Origin: an uncultured beta proteobacterium
Lineage (GTDB): Bacteria; Pseudomonadota; Gammaproteobacteria; Burkholderiales; Burkholderiaceae_C
NCBI GenBank assembly: GCA_903828235.1
Contig: CAIKLM010000086.1
Span: 1-64,000, forward strand
DNA length: 64,000 nucleotides
Direction: 5' to 3'
Made by a program: the position numbers and the translations under genes
Notes under the pieces: model-generated
Databases searched by the model: none
The model's input: only the letters and a program-made list of their open reading frames with translations
What the model was told of the DNA's origin: nothing
In this document: piece after piece, positions 37,736-47,655 of the stretch
Layout: every line of letters starts with the position of its first letter
Position numbering within the stretch: the first letter of the stretch is position 1

Positions 37736-37928
37736 ACTTGATGATGCCCTTGGCCACGAAGCCCACCAGGCCCACGCCCAGGGCCAGGAACAGCACGAAG
37801 GTGCCGAAGCGGCCGGCCTTGGACTCGCGCGCCAGCTGGAAGATGATGAACACCATGTACAGCATGAACGCGCCGACCCCGAAGGTCAGCCCGAACTGCG
37901 CCACTTGCTCCTCGGTCAAGCCGTCCAT
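37716..37928 (-). CDS. DUF2788-like small membrane protein
   Basis: MDGLTEEQVAQFGLTFGVGAFMLYMVFIIFQLARESKAGRFGTFVLFLALGVGLVGFVAK. Confidence 0.8.
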   Translation of the reverse strand: MDGLTEEQVAQFGLTFGVGAFMLYMVFIIFQLARESKAGRFGTFVLFLALGVGLVGFVAKGIIKWVMGVE

Positions 37929-37934
37929 GGCCGT

Positions 37935-38774
37935 TCAGGGTGCCACCGGGCCGCTGGGCCGGCCCGGCTGCTCGGGGGCCACCAGCTCGCGGTAGGCGTG
38001 CCAGCTGGCGTGGGCCAGCCAGGGCACGGCCACCACCAGCCCCAGCATCGCGGTGGCCATGCCGATCAGGGTGAACACCATGATCAGGGTCGCCCACAGC
38101 GCCATCGGCAGCGGGTTCACCAGTGCCGCCCGCACGCTCACCAGCACGGCCGGCTGCACGCCGAGCGTGCGGTCCATCAGCAGCGGGATGGCCACGACGC
38201 TGCTGGCGAAGATCGGCGCGGCCAGCGCCGCGCCCAGGATCAGCCAGACCTCGAACAGCCCGAACATGCCGAGCTCGGAGCCCAGCATCACGATGCGCAC
38301 GAAGTCCAGCGGCGTGTTCACCGGCTCCGATGCGAAGCGCGTGATCAGCGCCGCCGAGGTGAGCACCCAGCCGGTGCCGGCCAGCGCCAGCAGCAGCCCG
38401 AAAACCACGAGCCGCCGGTCGCGCGGGCGCCAGGCTGCCAGCGCCGTGGCCAGCGTGGCGCGGCGGCCGGCCTCGAGCTCGCGGCTGACGGCGTACAGGC
38501 CCGTGGCCACGATCGGGGCCACGAGCAGGAAGCCGCTGAAGGCGCCGGCCAGCAGCCAGAAGCGATCGCGCGCCAGCAGCACCAGCAGCGCGCCGAAGCC
38601 GGCCATCGCCAGGCCGTGCAGCAGGCCGGGCAGGGGGCAGTGCATCAGGTCGGCCCAGCCGCGGGCCAGCCAGCGCATCGGGCCGTTGGGGCCGACCTGC
38701 TGCACGGGGTGGGCGCGGATCTCGCGGCCCAGTTCGTAGGGCAGGCGCCGGGGGTCTTCGGGGGGCTGGGGCAT
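37935..38774 (-). CDS. DUF2189-type multispanning membrane protein
   Basis: GWADLMHCPLPGLLHGLAMAGFGALL, FSGFLLVAPIVATGLYAVSRELEAG. Confidence 0.8.
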   Translation of the reverse strand: MPQPPEDPRRLPYELGREIRAHPVQQVGPNGPMRWLARGWADLMHCPLPGLLHGLAMAGFGALLVLLARDRFWLLAGAFSGFLLVAPIVATGLYAVSRELEAGRRATLATALAAWRPRDRRLVVFGLLLALAGTGWVLTSAALITRFASEPVNTPLDFVRIVMLGSELGMFGLFEVWLILGAALAAPIFASSVVAIPLLMDRTLGVQPAVLVSVRAALVNPLPMALWATLIMVFTLIGMATAMLGLVVAVPWLAHASWHAYRELVAPEQPGRPSGPVAP

Positions 38775-38868
38775 CGGGCGGGCTGCGGTTCGGCGCGGCG
38801 GCGTGGCCGCGACTGTAGGCCCGCGGGCCGCAGCCCGCCTTGACATGGCGCAGCCGCGCCGGCGGCGC

Positions 38869-39942
38869 TCAGCCCGCGGCGGCCTCGCCCTGCGCCACGA
38901 GGCGGCGCGCGGCCGCCGCCAGCGTGGCCGGCGCGGCGTCGGCCAGCTCCAGCGCCTGCTCCTCGTCGAACCCGGCGAAGTGCTTGCGCATGGACTTCAG
39001 GTACACCGGGTCGTAGTGCTGCTCGAGCAGTTCGCGCACCGGCGTGGCGAAGTCGCCGGCCCGCGCCAGGGCCTGCCAGCGCTCGATGGTGGCGGCGCCG
39101 CGCAGTTCGCGCAGCGCCTGCAGCCGTTCGCAGAAGGCCTCGGCGTCGGCCACGAAGTGCGCGTAGTCCTCGAGCAGGAAGGCCACGCGCGCCGCCAGCG
39201 GCATGCGCACGGGGTGCAGCCGCGCGGCGCGCAGCGCCTGCAGCAGCGCCTCGGGCACGCGCAGGCGGCCGATGGTGCGGCTCTCGCCCTCGGCGAACAC
39301 GGGGCGGGCCGGGTCCAGCGCGGCCAGGGCCTGCCACAGGGCCGTCTCGAAGGCCTTCTGCGAGGGCTGGCGCTGCCCCGGCACCAGCCCCAGCACGCTG
39401 CCGCGGTGGCAGGCCAGGGCCTCCAGGTCCAGCACCTGCGCGCCCTCGGCGGCCAGGGCCTGCAGCAGCCGGCTCTTGGCGCTGCCGGTGCGGCCGGCCA
39501 GCACCTGGAAGCGCAGCCGCTGCGGCAGCGTCTCGAGCTCGGCCAGCACGGCGCGGCGGAAGCCCCGGTAGCCGCCGTCCAGCACCGTCACCGAGAAGCC
39601 GATCTCCGACAGCACCAGCGCCAGCGAGCCGCTGCGCTGGCCGCCGCGCCAGCAGTACACCAGCGGCCGCCAGCCCCGTGCCAGGGGCTGCACGTGCTGC
39701 TGCACGTGGCGCGCGATGTTGGCTGCCGCCAGCGCCGCGCCGCGCTTGCGCGCGTCGAAGGCCGAGACCTGCTTGTACTCGGTGCCCACCAGCGCCCGCT
39801 CGGCGTCGCTCAGCGCCGGCCAGTTCACCGCGCCGGGCAGGCGGTCCTCGGCGAACTCGCTCTCGCTGCGCGCGTCGACGACGGCGTCAAAGGCGGCCAG
39901 CCCGTGCAGCAGCTCCTCGGCAGCGACACGCCTGAGTCCCAT
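38869..39942 (-). CDS. mnmH: tRNA 2-selenouridine synthase (rhodanese plus P-loop)
   Basis: VVDARSESEFAEDRLPGAVNWP, VYCWRGGQRSGS, LAGRTGSAKSRLL. Confidence 0.92.
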   Translation of the reverse strand: MGLRRVAAEELLHGLAAFDAVVDARSESEFAEDRLPGAVNWPALSDAERALVGTEYKQVSAFDARKRGAALAAANIARHVQQHVQPLARGWRPLVYCWRGGQRSGSLALVLSEIGFSVTVLDGGYRGFRRAVLAELETLPQRLRFQVLAGRTGSAKSRLLQALAAEGAQVLDLEALACHRGSVLGLVPGQRQPSQKAFETALWQALAALDPARPVFAEGESRTIGRLRVPEALLQALRAARLHPVRMPLAARVAFLLEDYAHFVADAEAFCERLQALRELRGAATIERWQALARAGDFATPVRELLEQHYDPVYLKSMRKHFAGFDEEQALELADAAPATLAAAARRLVAQGEAAAG

Positions 39943-39955
39943 GCGCAGCCGAAGC

Positions 39956-42592
39956 TCAGGCCGGCGACGCCACGGCGTCGAGCAGCTCGCTCTCGATGCG
40001 CAGCTGCGCCTTGGCCTTCTGCAGCTCGGGTCCGTCGACGAGGAAGGTGTCCTCGACGCGCTCGCCCAGCGTGGTGATCTTGGCCAGCTGCAGGTTCACG
40101 CCGTTGCGGGCCAGCACGCGCGCGATGGCGTACAGCAGCCCGGTGCGGTCGGACGCGCTCACCGTCAGCAGCCAGCGCTGCGCACGTTCGTCGGGCGACA
40201 GCGACACGCGCGGCGTCACCGGGAAGCTGCGCACGCGGCGCGAGACGCGCCCGTTGCGCGGCTCGGGCAGCGCGGTGGTGGCATCGAGCGCGGCGGCGAG
40301 CTGCGTCTCCACCAGCGAGATCAGGTCGCGGTAGCCGCCGGGCGACTCGGGCGCGAGGCTGCTGGTGCCGATCACCTGGAAGGTGTCGAGCGCGTAGCCG
40401 GCCCGGGTGGTGTGGATGCGCGCGTCCTGGATGCTGAAGCTCACGGACTCGAAGTAGCCGCAGATGCGCGCGAACAGGTCGGGCCGGTCGGGCGCGTACA
40501 CCAGCACCTGCAGCCCGTCGCCCACCGACGAAGTGCGCGCCCTGACCACCGGCGAGGGCGTGGCCACGTGGCGCCACAGGCAGCGCGCGTGCCAGGCGAT
40601 CTCGGTCGCGTCGTGGCGCGCGAAGTAGCTCACGTCGAGGGTCTGCCACAGCGGCACCTCGGTGCCGGGCAGGGCGCTGTGCAGGGCCAGGTCCTGCCGC
40701 GCCTCGGCCTTGCGCGACTCGATCTCGGCGTCGAGGTTGGGCTGCGCGCCGCCCAGGGTTCGCAGCGTCAGCCGGTACAGGTCCTCGAGCAGCTTGCCCT
40801 TCCAGGCGTTCCACACCTTGGGCCCCGTGCCACGGACGTCGGCCACCGTCAGCAGGTACAGCGCCTGCAGCCGCCGCGCGGTGCCCACGCGCGCCGCGAA
40901 GGCGCGGATGACGTCGGCGTCGGACAGGTCCTCCTTCTGCGCGATGCGGCTCATCGTCAGGTGGTGCTCGACCAGGAACTCGATCAGCGCCGCGTCCTCG
41001 GCGTCGATGCCGTGGTCGCGGCAGAAGCGGCGCGCCTCGCGGCGGCCGAGGTCGGAGTGGTCGCCGCCGCGGCCCTTGGCGATGTCGTGGAACAGCGCCG
41101 CCACGATCAGCACCCAGGGCCGGTCGAACTGCGAGGCGAGGTGGCTGCAGAACGGGTACTCGTGCGCGTGCTCGGGGATGAAGAAGCGGCGCACGTTGCG
41201 CACCACCATCAGGATGTGCTGGTCGACCGTGTAGACGTGGAACAGGTCGTGCTGCATGCGGCCGACGATGCGGCGGAACACCCACAGGTAGCGCCCGAGC
41301 ACGCTGGTGGCGTTCATCAGCCGCAGCGCGTGCGTGATGCCCTGCGGCTGGCGCAGGATGTCCATGAACAGTTCGCGGTTCAGGGGGTCGCGGCGGAAGC
41401 CGGCGTCCATCACGTTGCGCGCGTTGTACAGCGCGCGCAGGGTGCGTGCCGACAGGCCCTGCAGCCCCGGCGTCTGGGCGAACACCAGGAAGGTCTCGAG
41501 GATGGCGTGCGGGTTGTCGGCGTAGAGGTCGTCGCTGGCCACGTCGAGCATGCCGGCGCGTTCGGCGAAGCGCGCCGTCACGGGGCGGCTGGGCGCGTCC
41601 TCGTGGCCGGCCAGTCGCTCCTCGATGTTGAGCATCAGGATCTGGTTGAGCTGCGACACCGCCTTGGCCGCCCAGTAGTAGCGGTGCATCAGCGCCTCGC
41701 TGCTGCGCTGGCCCTGGCTGGGCTTCAGGCCGAAGGTGTCGGCCACGGCCGTCTGCAGGTCGAACACCAGCCGGTCCTCGCGCCGGCCGGCCACGGCGTG
41801 CAGCCGCGCGCGGATGAGCTTGAGCGTGCCCTCGTGCTTGACCAGCTGCGAGGCCTCGAAGGGCGTGATCAGGCCGCTGGCCGCCAGCTCGGCCCAGGTG
41901 CGGCCGAAGCCCGCCGCCCGCGCCACCCAGATGACCACCTGCAGGTCGCGCAGGCCGCCGGGGCTTTCCTTGCAGTTGGGCTCCAGCGCATAGGGCGTGC
42001 CCTCGTACTTGACGTGCCGCTGCTGCATCTCGAGCGTCTTGGCGCGCAGGAAGGCGGCCGGGTCCATGGCGGCGCCCAGCGCCCGCACGAGCTGGCCGAA
42101 CACGGGGCGGCCCCCCGTGACACGCCGCGACTCCAGCATCGCCGTCTGCACGGTGACGTCGCGCCCGGCCTCGGCCACGCACTCCGCCACCGTGCGCACC
42201 GACGAGCCGATCTCCAGACCGATGTCCCAGCACAGGGTGACGAAGCGCTCCAGCGCCTCGCGGCGCTCGGCGTCGCCCTCGAGCGGCACGGCCTCGTCGG
42301 GCAGCAGCACCAGCACGTCGACGTCGGAGTGCGGGAACAGCTCTTCGCGGCCGTAGCCGCCCACGGCCACCAGGGCGGCCTGGGGCGCGGCACGGTGCAG
42401 CCCGGCTTCCGTCCAGGCGGCGGCCAGCACGCCGTCGACGTGGCGGGCCAGGGCCTTCAGCAGCCGCCGCGCCGCCGCCGCAGTGGCGCGCCCTTCGGCG
42501 AAGTGGCGCAGCAGGCCGGCCTTGCCCTCGCGGAAGGCGGCCCGCAACTCGGCCACGCCCTGCGGCGCGCGCGGCGACGCCAGCGTGTCCAT
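39956..42592 (-). CDS. glnD: [Protein-PII] uridylyltransferase/uridylyl-removing enzyme
   Basis: VGGYGREELFPHSDVDVLVLL nucleotidyltransferase motif, HD motif LFHDIAKGRGGDHS, C-terminal ACT-like regions. Confidence 0.95.
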   Translation of the reverse strand: MDTLASPRAPQGVAELRAAFREGKAGLLRHFAEGRATAAAARRLLKALARHVDGVLAAAWTEAGLHRAAPQAALVAVGGYGREELFPHSDVDVLVLLPDEAVPLEGDAERREALERFVTLCWDIGLEIGSSVRTVAECVAEAGRDVTVQTAMLESRRVTGGRPVFGQLVRALGAAMDPAAFLRAKTLEMQQRHVKYEGTPYALEPNCKESPGGLRDLQVVIWVARAAGFGRTWAELAASGLITPFEASQLVKHEGTLKLIRARLHAVAGRREDRLVFDLQTAVADTFGLKPSQGQRSSEALMHRYYWAAKAVSQLNQILMLNIEERLAGHEDAPSRPVTARFAERAGMLDVASDDLYADNPHAILETFLVFAQTPGLQGLSARTLRALYNARNVMDAGFRRDPLNRELFMDILRQPQGITHALRLMNATSVLGRYLWVFRRIVGRMQHDLFHVYTVDQHILMVVRNVRRFFIPEHAHEYPFCSHLASQFDRPWVLIVAALFHDIAKGRGGDHSDLGRREARRFCRDHGIDAEDAALIEFLVEHHLTMSRIAQKEDLSDADVIRAFAARVGTARRLQALYLLTVADVRGTGPKVWNAWKGKLLEDLYRLTLRTLGGAQPNLDAEIESRKAEARQDLALHSALPGTEVPLWQTLDVSYFARHDATEIAWHARCLWRHVATPSPVVRARTSSVGDGLQVLVYAPDRPDLFARICGYFESVSFSIQDARIHTTRAGYALDTFQVIGTSSLAPESPGGYRDLISLVETQLAAALDATTALPEPRNGRVSRRVRSFPVTPRVSLSPDERAQRWLLTVSASDRTGLLYAIARVLARNGVNLQLAKITTLGERVEDTFLVDGPELQKAKAQLRIESELLDAVASPA

Positions 42593-42603
42593 GGGGGCTG
42601 CCT

Positions 42604-43461
42604 TCAGCCCAGCGCCACGGCCGGGTGGGTCTGGCCGTAGCCCTGGGGGGCAAAGGCCGGCGGCGGCGGGCTGCCGGCGCTGACGGTGAGCACCTCGTAG
42701 CCGGTCTCGGTGACCAGCACCGTGTGCTCCCACTGCGCACTCAGCGAGCGGTCGCGCGTGACGATGGTCCAGCCGTCGTAGGGGCGGTTGCCCTTGCGGT
42801 CTTCCTTGATGTCGCGCTTGCCGGCGTTGATCATGGGCTCGATCGTGAAGATCATGCCCGGCACCAGTTCCTCCAGCGTGCCGGGGCGGCCGTAGTGCAG
42901 CACCTGGGGCTCCTCGTGGAAGCGCGCGCCGACGCCGTGGCCGCAGAACTCGCGCACCACCGTGAAGCCGGCGTTTTCGGCGAACGTTTGGATGGCGTGG
43001 CCGATGTCGCCCAGGCGCGCGCCGGGCCTGACCTTGACGATGCCCTTCCACATGGCGTCGAAGGTGACCTGGCACAGGCGCCGCGTGGCGATGGAGCCTT
43101 CGCCGACGACGAACATGCGCGAGTTGTCGCCGTGCCAGCCGTCCTTGATGACGGTGACGTCGATGTTGATGATGTCGCCGTCCTTCAGCGGGCGGCTGTC
43201 GGGGATGCCGTGGCAGACCACGTCGTTGAGGCTGCTGCACAGGCTGGCCGGGTAGGGCGGGTAGCCCGGCGGCGCGTAGCCCAGCGTGGCCGGCACGGCC
43301 TTCTGCACGTGCACGATGTGGTCGTGGGCGATGCGGTCGAGTTCCAGCGTCGTGACGCCGGGGCGCACGTGCGGCGTGAGCAGGTCCAGCACCTCGCTGG
43401 CCAGCCGGCCGGCGACGCGCATGCCGTCGATGTCCGCGGCTGACTTGATGGTGATGGCCAT
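42604..43461 (-). CDS. map: Type I methionine aminopeptidase
   Basis: IIHVQKAVPATLGY-like region, INIDVTVIKDGWHGDNSRMF, CGHGVGARFHEEPQVLHYG, GMIFTIEPMIN. Confidence 0.95.
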   Translation of the reverse strand: MAITIKSAADIDGMRVAGRLASEVLDLLTPHVRPGVTTLELDRIAHDHIVHVQKAVPATLGYAPPGYPPYPASLCSSLNDVVCHGIPDSRPLKDGDIINIDVTVIKDGWHGDNSRMFVVGEGSIATRRLCQVTFDAMWKGIVKVRPGARLGDIGHAIQTFAENAGFTVVREFCGHGVGARFHEEPQVLHYGRPGTLEELVPGMIFTIEPMINAGKRDIKEDRKGNRPYDGWTIVTRDRSLSAQWEHTVLVTETGYEVLTVSAGSPPPPAFAPQGYGQTHPAVALG

Positions 43462-43518
43462 CCGCGGATTATCCACCCCGGCCGGTAACATGACGGGTTT
43501 CCCCGACGGTCCCGCGCG

Positions 43519-46500
43519 ATGAGCACCCACGCCCTCCACCTGATGCACTTCGAGGGCGGGCGCGCCCTGTCGGCGTTCCGCACGCAGGCCCTGCTGGGCC
43601 GCCTGCAGGCGGCGGTGCCGCGCATCACCGGTGTGTCGGCCCGCTACGTGCACTGGGTGGCCTTCGACGAGCCGCCCTCGCCCGATCAGGCCGGCTGCGT
43701 CGGCGCGCTGCTGAGCTACGGCGAAGCCGCCGAGCCCGCCGCCGGCGCCGAGCGCATCGTGGTGATGCCGCGCCTGGGCACCGTGTCGCCGTGGGCCAGC
43801 AAGGCCACCGACATCGCGCGCAACTGTGGCCTGCCGCTGCACCGCGTGGAGCGCGTCGTGGAGTACGCGCTGGCCCTGAAGGCCGGGTTGCTGAGCGCCG
43901 CACGGCCGCTGAACGCCGACGAGCGCGCCGCCGTGGCCGCGCTGCTGCACGACCGCATGACGGAGAGCGTGGCCTTCGATCGCGAGGCCGGCCGCCACCT
44001 GTTCGACGCGCGCGCGGCCGAGCCGCTGGTGCACATCGACGTGCTCGGCGCCGGCCCGAACGGCGGAAGGCCAGCGCTGGAGCACGCCAACGCCGAGTTC
44101 GGCCTGGCGCTGTCCGACGACGAGATCGACTACCTCGTCGACGCGTTCCGGGCGCTCGGACGCAACCCCAGCGACGTCGAGCTGATGATGTTCGCGCAGG
44201 CCAACTCCGAGCACTGCCGCCACAAGATCTTCAACGCCCGCTTCACGGTGGACGGCCAGGAGCAGCCGCACTCGCTGTTCCAGATGATCCGCCACACCGA
44301 GAAGACGTCGCCGCAGCACACCGTGGTGGCCTACGACGACAACGCCGCGGTGATGGAAGGCCACGCCGTGCAGCGCTGGCTGCCGCAGGGCTTCACGAAC
44401 GCGCCGGTCTACGGCGTGCGCGACGACGTGGCCCACGTGCTGATGAAGGTGGAGACGCACAACCACCCCACCGCCATCAGCCCCTTCCCGGGCGCCAGCA
44501 CGGGGGCCGGCGGCGAGATCCGTGACGAGGGCTCAGTAGGCCGCGGCGCGCGCCCCAAGGCCGGCGTCACCGGCTTCAGCGTGAGCCACCTGCACCTGCC
44601 CGGCCTGGCCGAGCCCTGGGAAGCCGGCAGCATCGGCAAGCCCGGGCACATCGCCAGCGCGCGGCAGATCATGACCGAGGGCCCGCTGGGCGGCGCCGCC
44701 TTCAACAACGAGTTCGGCCGGCCCAACCTGGGCGGCTACTTCCGCGTCTTCGAGCAGGACGTGGCCGGCATCCGCCGCGGCTACCACAAGCCCATCATGA
44801 TCGCCGGCGGCCTGGGCACCATCAGCGCCGGCCAGGTGAAGAAGCAGCGCTTTGGCGCCGGCACGCTGCTGGTGCAGCTCGGCGGGCCGGGCATGCGCAT
44901 CGGCATGGGCGGCGGCGCGGCCAGCTCGATGGCCGCCGGCAGCAACACCGCGGCGCTGGACTTCGACAGCGTGCAGCGCGGCAACCCCGAGATCCAGCGC
45001 CGCGCGCAGGAGGTCATCAACCACTGCTGGGCCCTGGGTGTGAACAACCCCATCCTGGCCATCCACGACGTGGGTGCCGGCGGCATCAGCAACGCCTTCC
45101 CCGAGCTGGTGGACGGCGCCGGCCTGGGCGCCACCTTCGACCTGCGCCGGGTGCCGCTGGAGGAGAGCGGCCTGGCGCCCAAGGAGATCTGGTGCAACGA
45201 GAGCCAGGAGCGCTATGTCCTGGCGGTGAACCCCGACCTGATGCCGCTGTTCGAGCAGATGTGCGCGCGCGAGCGCTGCCCGTTCTCGGTGGTGGGCGTG
45301 GCGCGCGAGCAGCGCACGTTGGTGCTGGAAGACGGCCCCGGGGGTGATCGCGTGATCGACATGCCCATGGACGTGCTGCTGGGCAAGCCGCCCAAGATGC
45401 ACCGCGTGGTGCAGCGCGTGGCGCGCGACGACGCGCCGCTGGACCTGACCGGCGTGAAACTCGACGACGTGGCCCTGGCCGTGCTGCGCCACCCCACGGT
45501 GGCCAGCAAGCGCTTCCTCGTGACCATCGGCGACCGCACGGTGGGCGGCCTGAGCCATCGCGACCCGATGGTCGGCCCCTGGCAGGTGCCGGTGGCCGAC
45601 TGCGCCGTCACGCTGGCCGACTTCCGCGGCTTCGCCGGCGAGGCCATGGCCATGGGCGAGCGCACGCCGCTGGCCAGCCTGCACGCGCCGGCCAGCGGGC
45701 GCATGGCGGTGGCCGAGGCCATCCTCAACCTGCTGGCTGCGCCCATCGAGCTGTCGCGCGTCAAGCTCAGCGCCAACTGGATGGCGGCCTGCGGCGAGCC
45801 CGGCGAGGACGCGGCGCTCTTCGACACCGTCAAGGCCGTGGGCCTGGAGCTGTGCCCGGCGCTGGGCGTCGGCATCCCGGTGGGCAAGGACTCGCTGTCG
45901 ATGCGCACGAAGTGGAGCGACGGCGGCGCCACGAAGCAGGTGACGGCGCCGGTGTCGCTCGTCGTCACCGCCTTTGCCTCGCTGGCCGACGTGCGCGGCA
46001 CGCTCACGCCGCAGCTGCAGCCGGGCGACACGACGCTGATCCACGTCGACCTCGGCCAGGGGAAGAAGCGCCTGGCCGGCAGCATGCTGGCCCAGGTGCT
46101 GGACCGCTTCGGCAGCCTGGCGGCCGACGGCGTGCCCGACCTCGACGACCCCGCGCTGCTGAAGAACGCCGTGGCCGCCGTGAACGCGCTGCGCGCCCAG
46201 GGCCGCATCCTGGCCTATCACGACGTCAGCGACGGCGGCCTGTGGGCCACCGTGTGCGAGATGGCCTTCGCCGGCCGCCTGGGCGTGAGCCTGAACGTCG
46301 ACATCCTCGTCACCGAAGGCGACGGCATCGCCGACAGCCGCGCCGAGTACGGCGATTCCAAGAACTGGGCCACGCAGGTGGGCGAGCGCCGCAACACGCT
46401 CACGCTGAAGGCGCTGTTCGCGGAAGAACCCGGCTTCGTGATCCAGGTGCCCACGGCGGTGCGCAACGAGGTCGTCGCCACGCTGCGCGCGCACGGCCTG

Positions 46501-47547
46501 AGCCGCCACGCGCACTTCATCGGCAAGCCGAACGAGCGCGGCGTGATGGAGGTCTGGCGCGACGCGAAGTGCCAGTGGCAGGTGGAACTGGCCACGCTGC
46601 TGGACCACTGGGACCAGGTCTCGTGGCGCATCGCGCGCGAGCGCGACAACCCCGCGAGCGCCGATGCCGAGCACGCCGCGTCCAGCGACGCGCTGGCGCC
46701 GGGCCTGCACCGCCACCTCACGTTCGACGACACCGAGGACGTGGCGGCCCCGTTCATCAGCACCGGTGCGCGGCCCAAGGTCGCGATCCTGCGCGAGCAG
46801 GGCGTCAACTCGCACGTCGAGATGGCCTGGTGCTTTGCCGAAGCCGGCTTCGACGCGCACGACGTGCACATGTCTGACCTGCAGGCCGGGCCTTCATCCG
46901 CAAGAACGCGGCTCGAGCAGTTCCAGGGGCTGGTGGCCTGCGGCGGTTTCAGCTACGGCGACACGCTGGGTGCCGGCGAGGGCTGGGCGCGCAGCATCCT
47001 GTTCAACGCGTCGCTGGCCGAGCAGTTCGCGGCCTTCTTCAACCGCGGCTCGAGCTTCGGCCTGGGCGTGTGCAACGGCTGCCAGATGTTCGCGGCGCTG
47101 GCGGCGCTGATTCCCGGCGCCGAGGCCTGGCCGCGCTTCACGCGCAACAAGAGCGAGCAGTTCGAGGCGCGCCTGTCGATGGTGGAGGTGCTGGAGTCGC
47201 CCAGCCTGTTCTTCACCGGCATGGCCGGCAGCCGCGTGCCCATCGCGGTGGCGCACGGCGAGGGCTTCGCCGACTTCTCGCAGCGCGGCGACGCGCGGCG
47301 CGTGCTGGGCGCCATGCGCTTCGTCGACGGCGCCGGCGCGCCCACCGAGGCCTACCCGGCCAACCCCAACGGCAGCCCCGGCGGGCTGACGGCCGTCACA
47401 ACGCCCGACGGCCGATTCACCGCGCTGATGCCGCACCCCGAGCGCGTGTTCCGCAACGTGCAGATGAGCTTCGCGGCGGGGGGCGACGCCTCGGCCGCCA
47501 GTCCGTGGCTGCGCATGTTCCGCAACGCGCGGCGCAGGGTGGGCTGA
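43519..47547 (+). CDS. purL: Phosphoribosylformylglycinamidine synthase
   Basis: Full-length 1342 aa; [45 protein letters not shown] amidotransferase GVCNGCQMF. Confidence 0.96.
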   Translation: MSTHALHLMHFEGGRALSAFRTQALLGRLQAAVPRITGVSARYVHWVAFDEPPSPDQAGCVGALLSYGEAAEPAAGAERIVVMPRLGTVSPWASKATDIARNCGLPLHRVERVVEYALALKAGLLSAARPLNADERAAVAALLHDRMTESVAFDREAGRHLFDARAAEPLVHIDVLGAGPNGGRPALEHANAEFGLALSDDEIDYLVDAFRALGRNPSDVELMMFAQANSEHCRHKIFNARFTVDGQEQPHSLFQMIRHTEKTSPQHTVVAYDDNAAVMEGHAVQRWLPQGFTNAPVYGVRDDVAHVLMKVETHNHPTAISPFPGASTGAGGEIRDEGSVGRGARPKAGVTGFSVSHLHLPGLAEPWEAGSIGKPGHIASARQIMTEGPLGGAAFNNEFGRPNLGGYFRVFEQDVAGIRRGYHKPIMIAGGLGTISAGQVKKQRFGAGTLLVQLGGPGMRIGMGGGAASSMAAGSNTAALDFDSVQRGNPEIQRRAQEVINHCWALGVNNPILAIHDVGAGGISNAFPELVDGAGLGATFDLRRVPLEESGLAPKEIWCNESQERYVLAVNPDLMPLFEQMCARERCPFSVVGVAREQRTLVLEDGPGGDRVIDMPMDVLLGKPPKMHRVVQRVARDDAPLDLTGVKLDDVALAVLRHPTVASKRFLVTIGDRTVGGLSHRDPMVGPWQVPVADCAVTLADFRGFAGEAMAMGERTPLASLHAPASGRMAVAEAILNLLAAPIELSRVKLSANWMAACGEPGEDAALFDTVKAVGLELCPALGVGIPVGKDSLSMRTKWSDGGATKQVTAPVSLVVTAFASLADVRGTLTPQLQPGDTTLIHVDLGQGKKRLAGSMLAQVLDRFGSLAADGVPDLDDPALLKNAVAAVNALRAQGRILAYHDVSDGGLWATVCEMAFAGRLGVSLNVDILVTEGDGIADSRAEYGDSKNWATQVGERRNTLTLKALFAEEPGFVIQVPTAVRNEVVATLRAHGLSRHAHFIGKPNERGVMEVWRDAKCQWQVELATLLDHWDQVSWRIARERDNPASADAEHAASSDALAPGLHRHLTFDDTEDVAAPFISTGARPKVAILREQGVNSHVEMAWCFAEAGFDAHDVHMSDLQAGPSSARTRLEQFQGLVACGGFSYGDTLGAGEGWARSILFNASLAEQFAAFFNRGSSFGLGVCNGCQMFAALAALIPGAEAWPRFTRNKSEQFEARLSMVEVLESPSLFFTGMAGSRVPIAVAHGEGFADFSQRGDARRVLGAMRFVDGAGAPTEAYPANPNGSPGGLTAVTTPDGRFTALMPHPERVFRNVQMSFAAGGDASAASPWLRMFRNARRRVG

Positions 47548-47655
47548 CGGTGTGCCGCGGCTGGCGAGTCTCATCAAGCCGAGGGGTGCCGCGGGCGGGA
47601 GCCGCGGACTAGACTGGACCGGAGCCGTCACTGGCAACCCCCGAGGAGTCTTTCG

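Noticed and set aside
38803-42640. Plus-strand ORFs 38803-40077 and 39716-42640 opposite mnmH and glnD
   Set aside because: Antisense shadows of well-conserved minus-strand genes; no recognisable domain.
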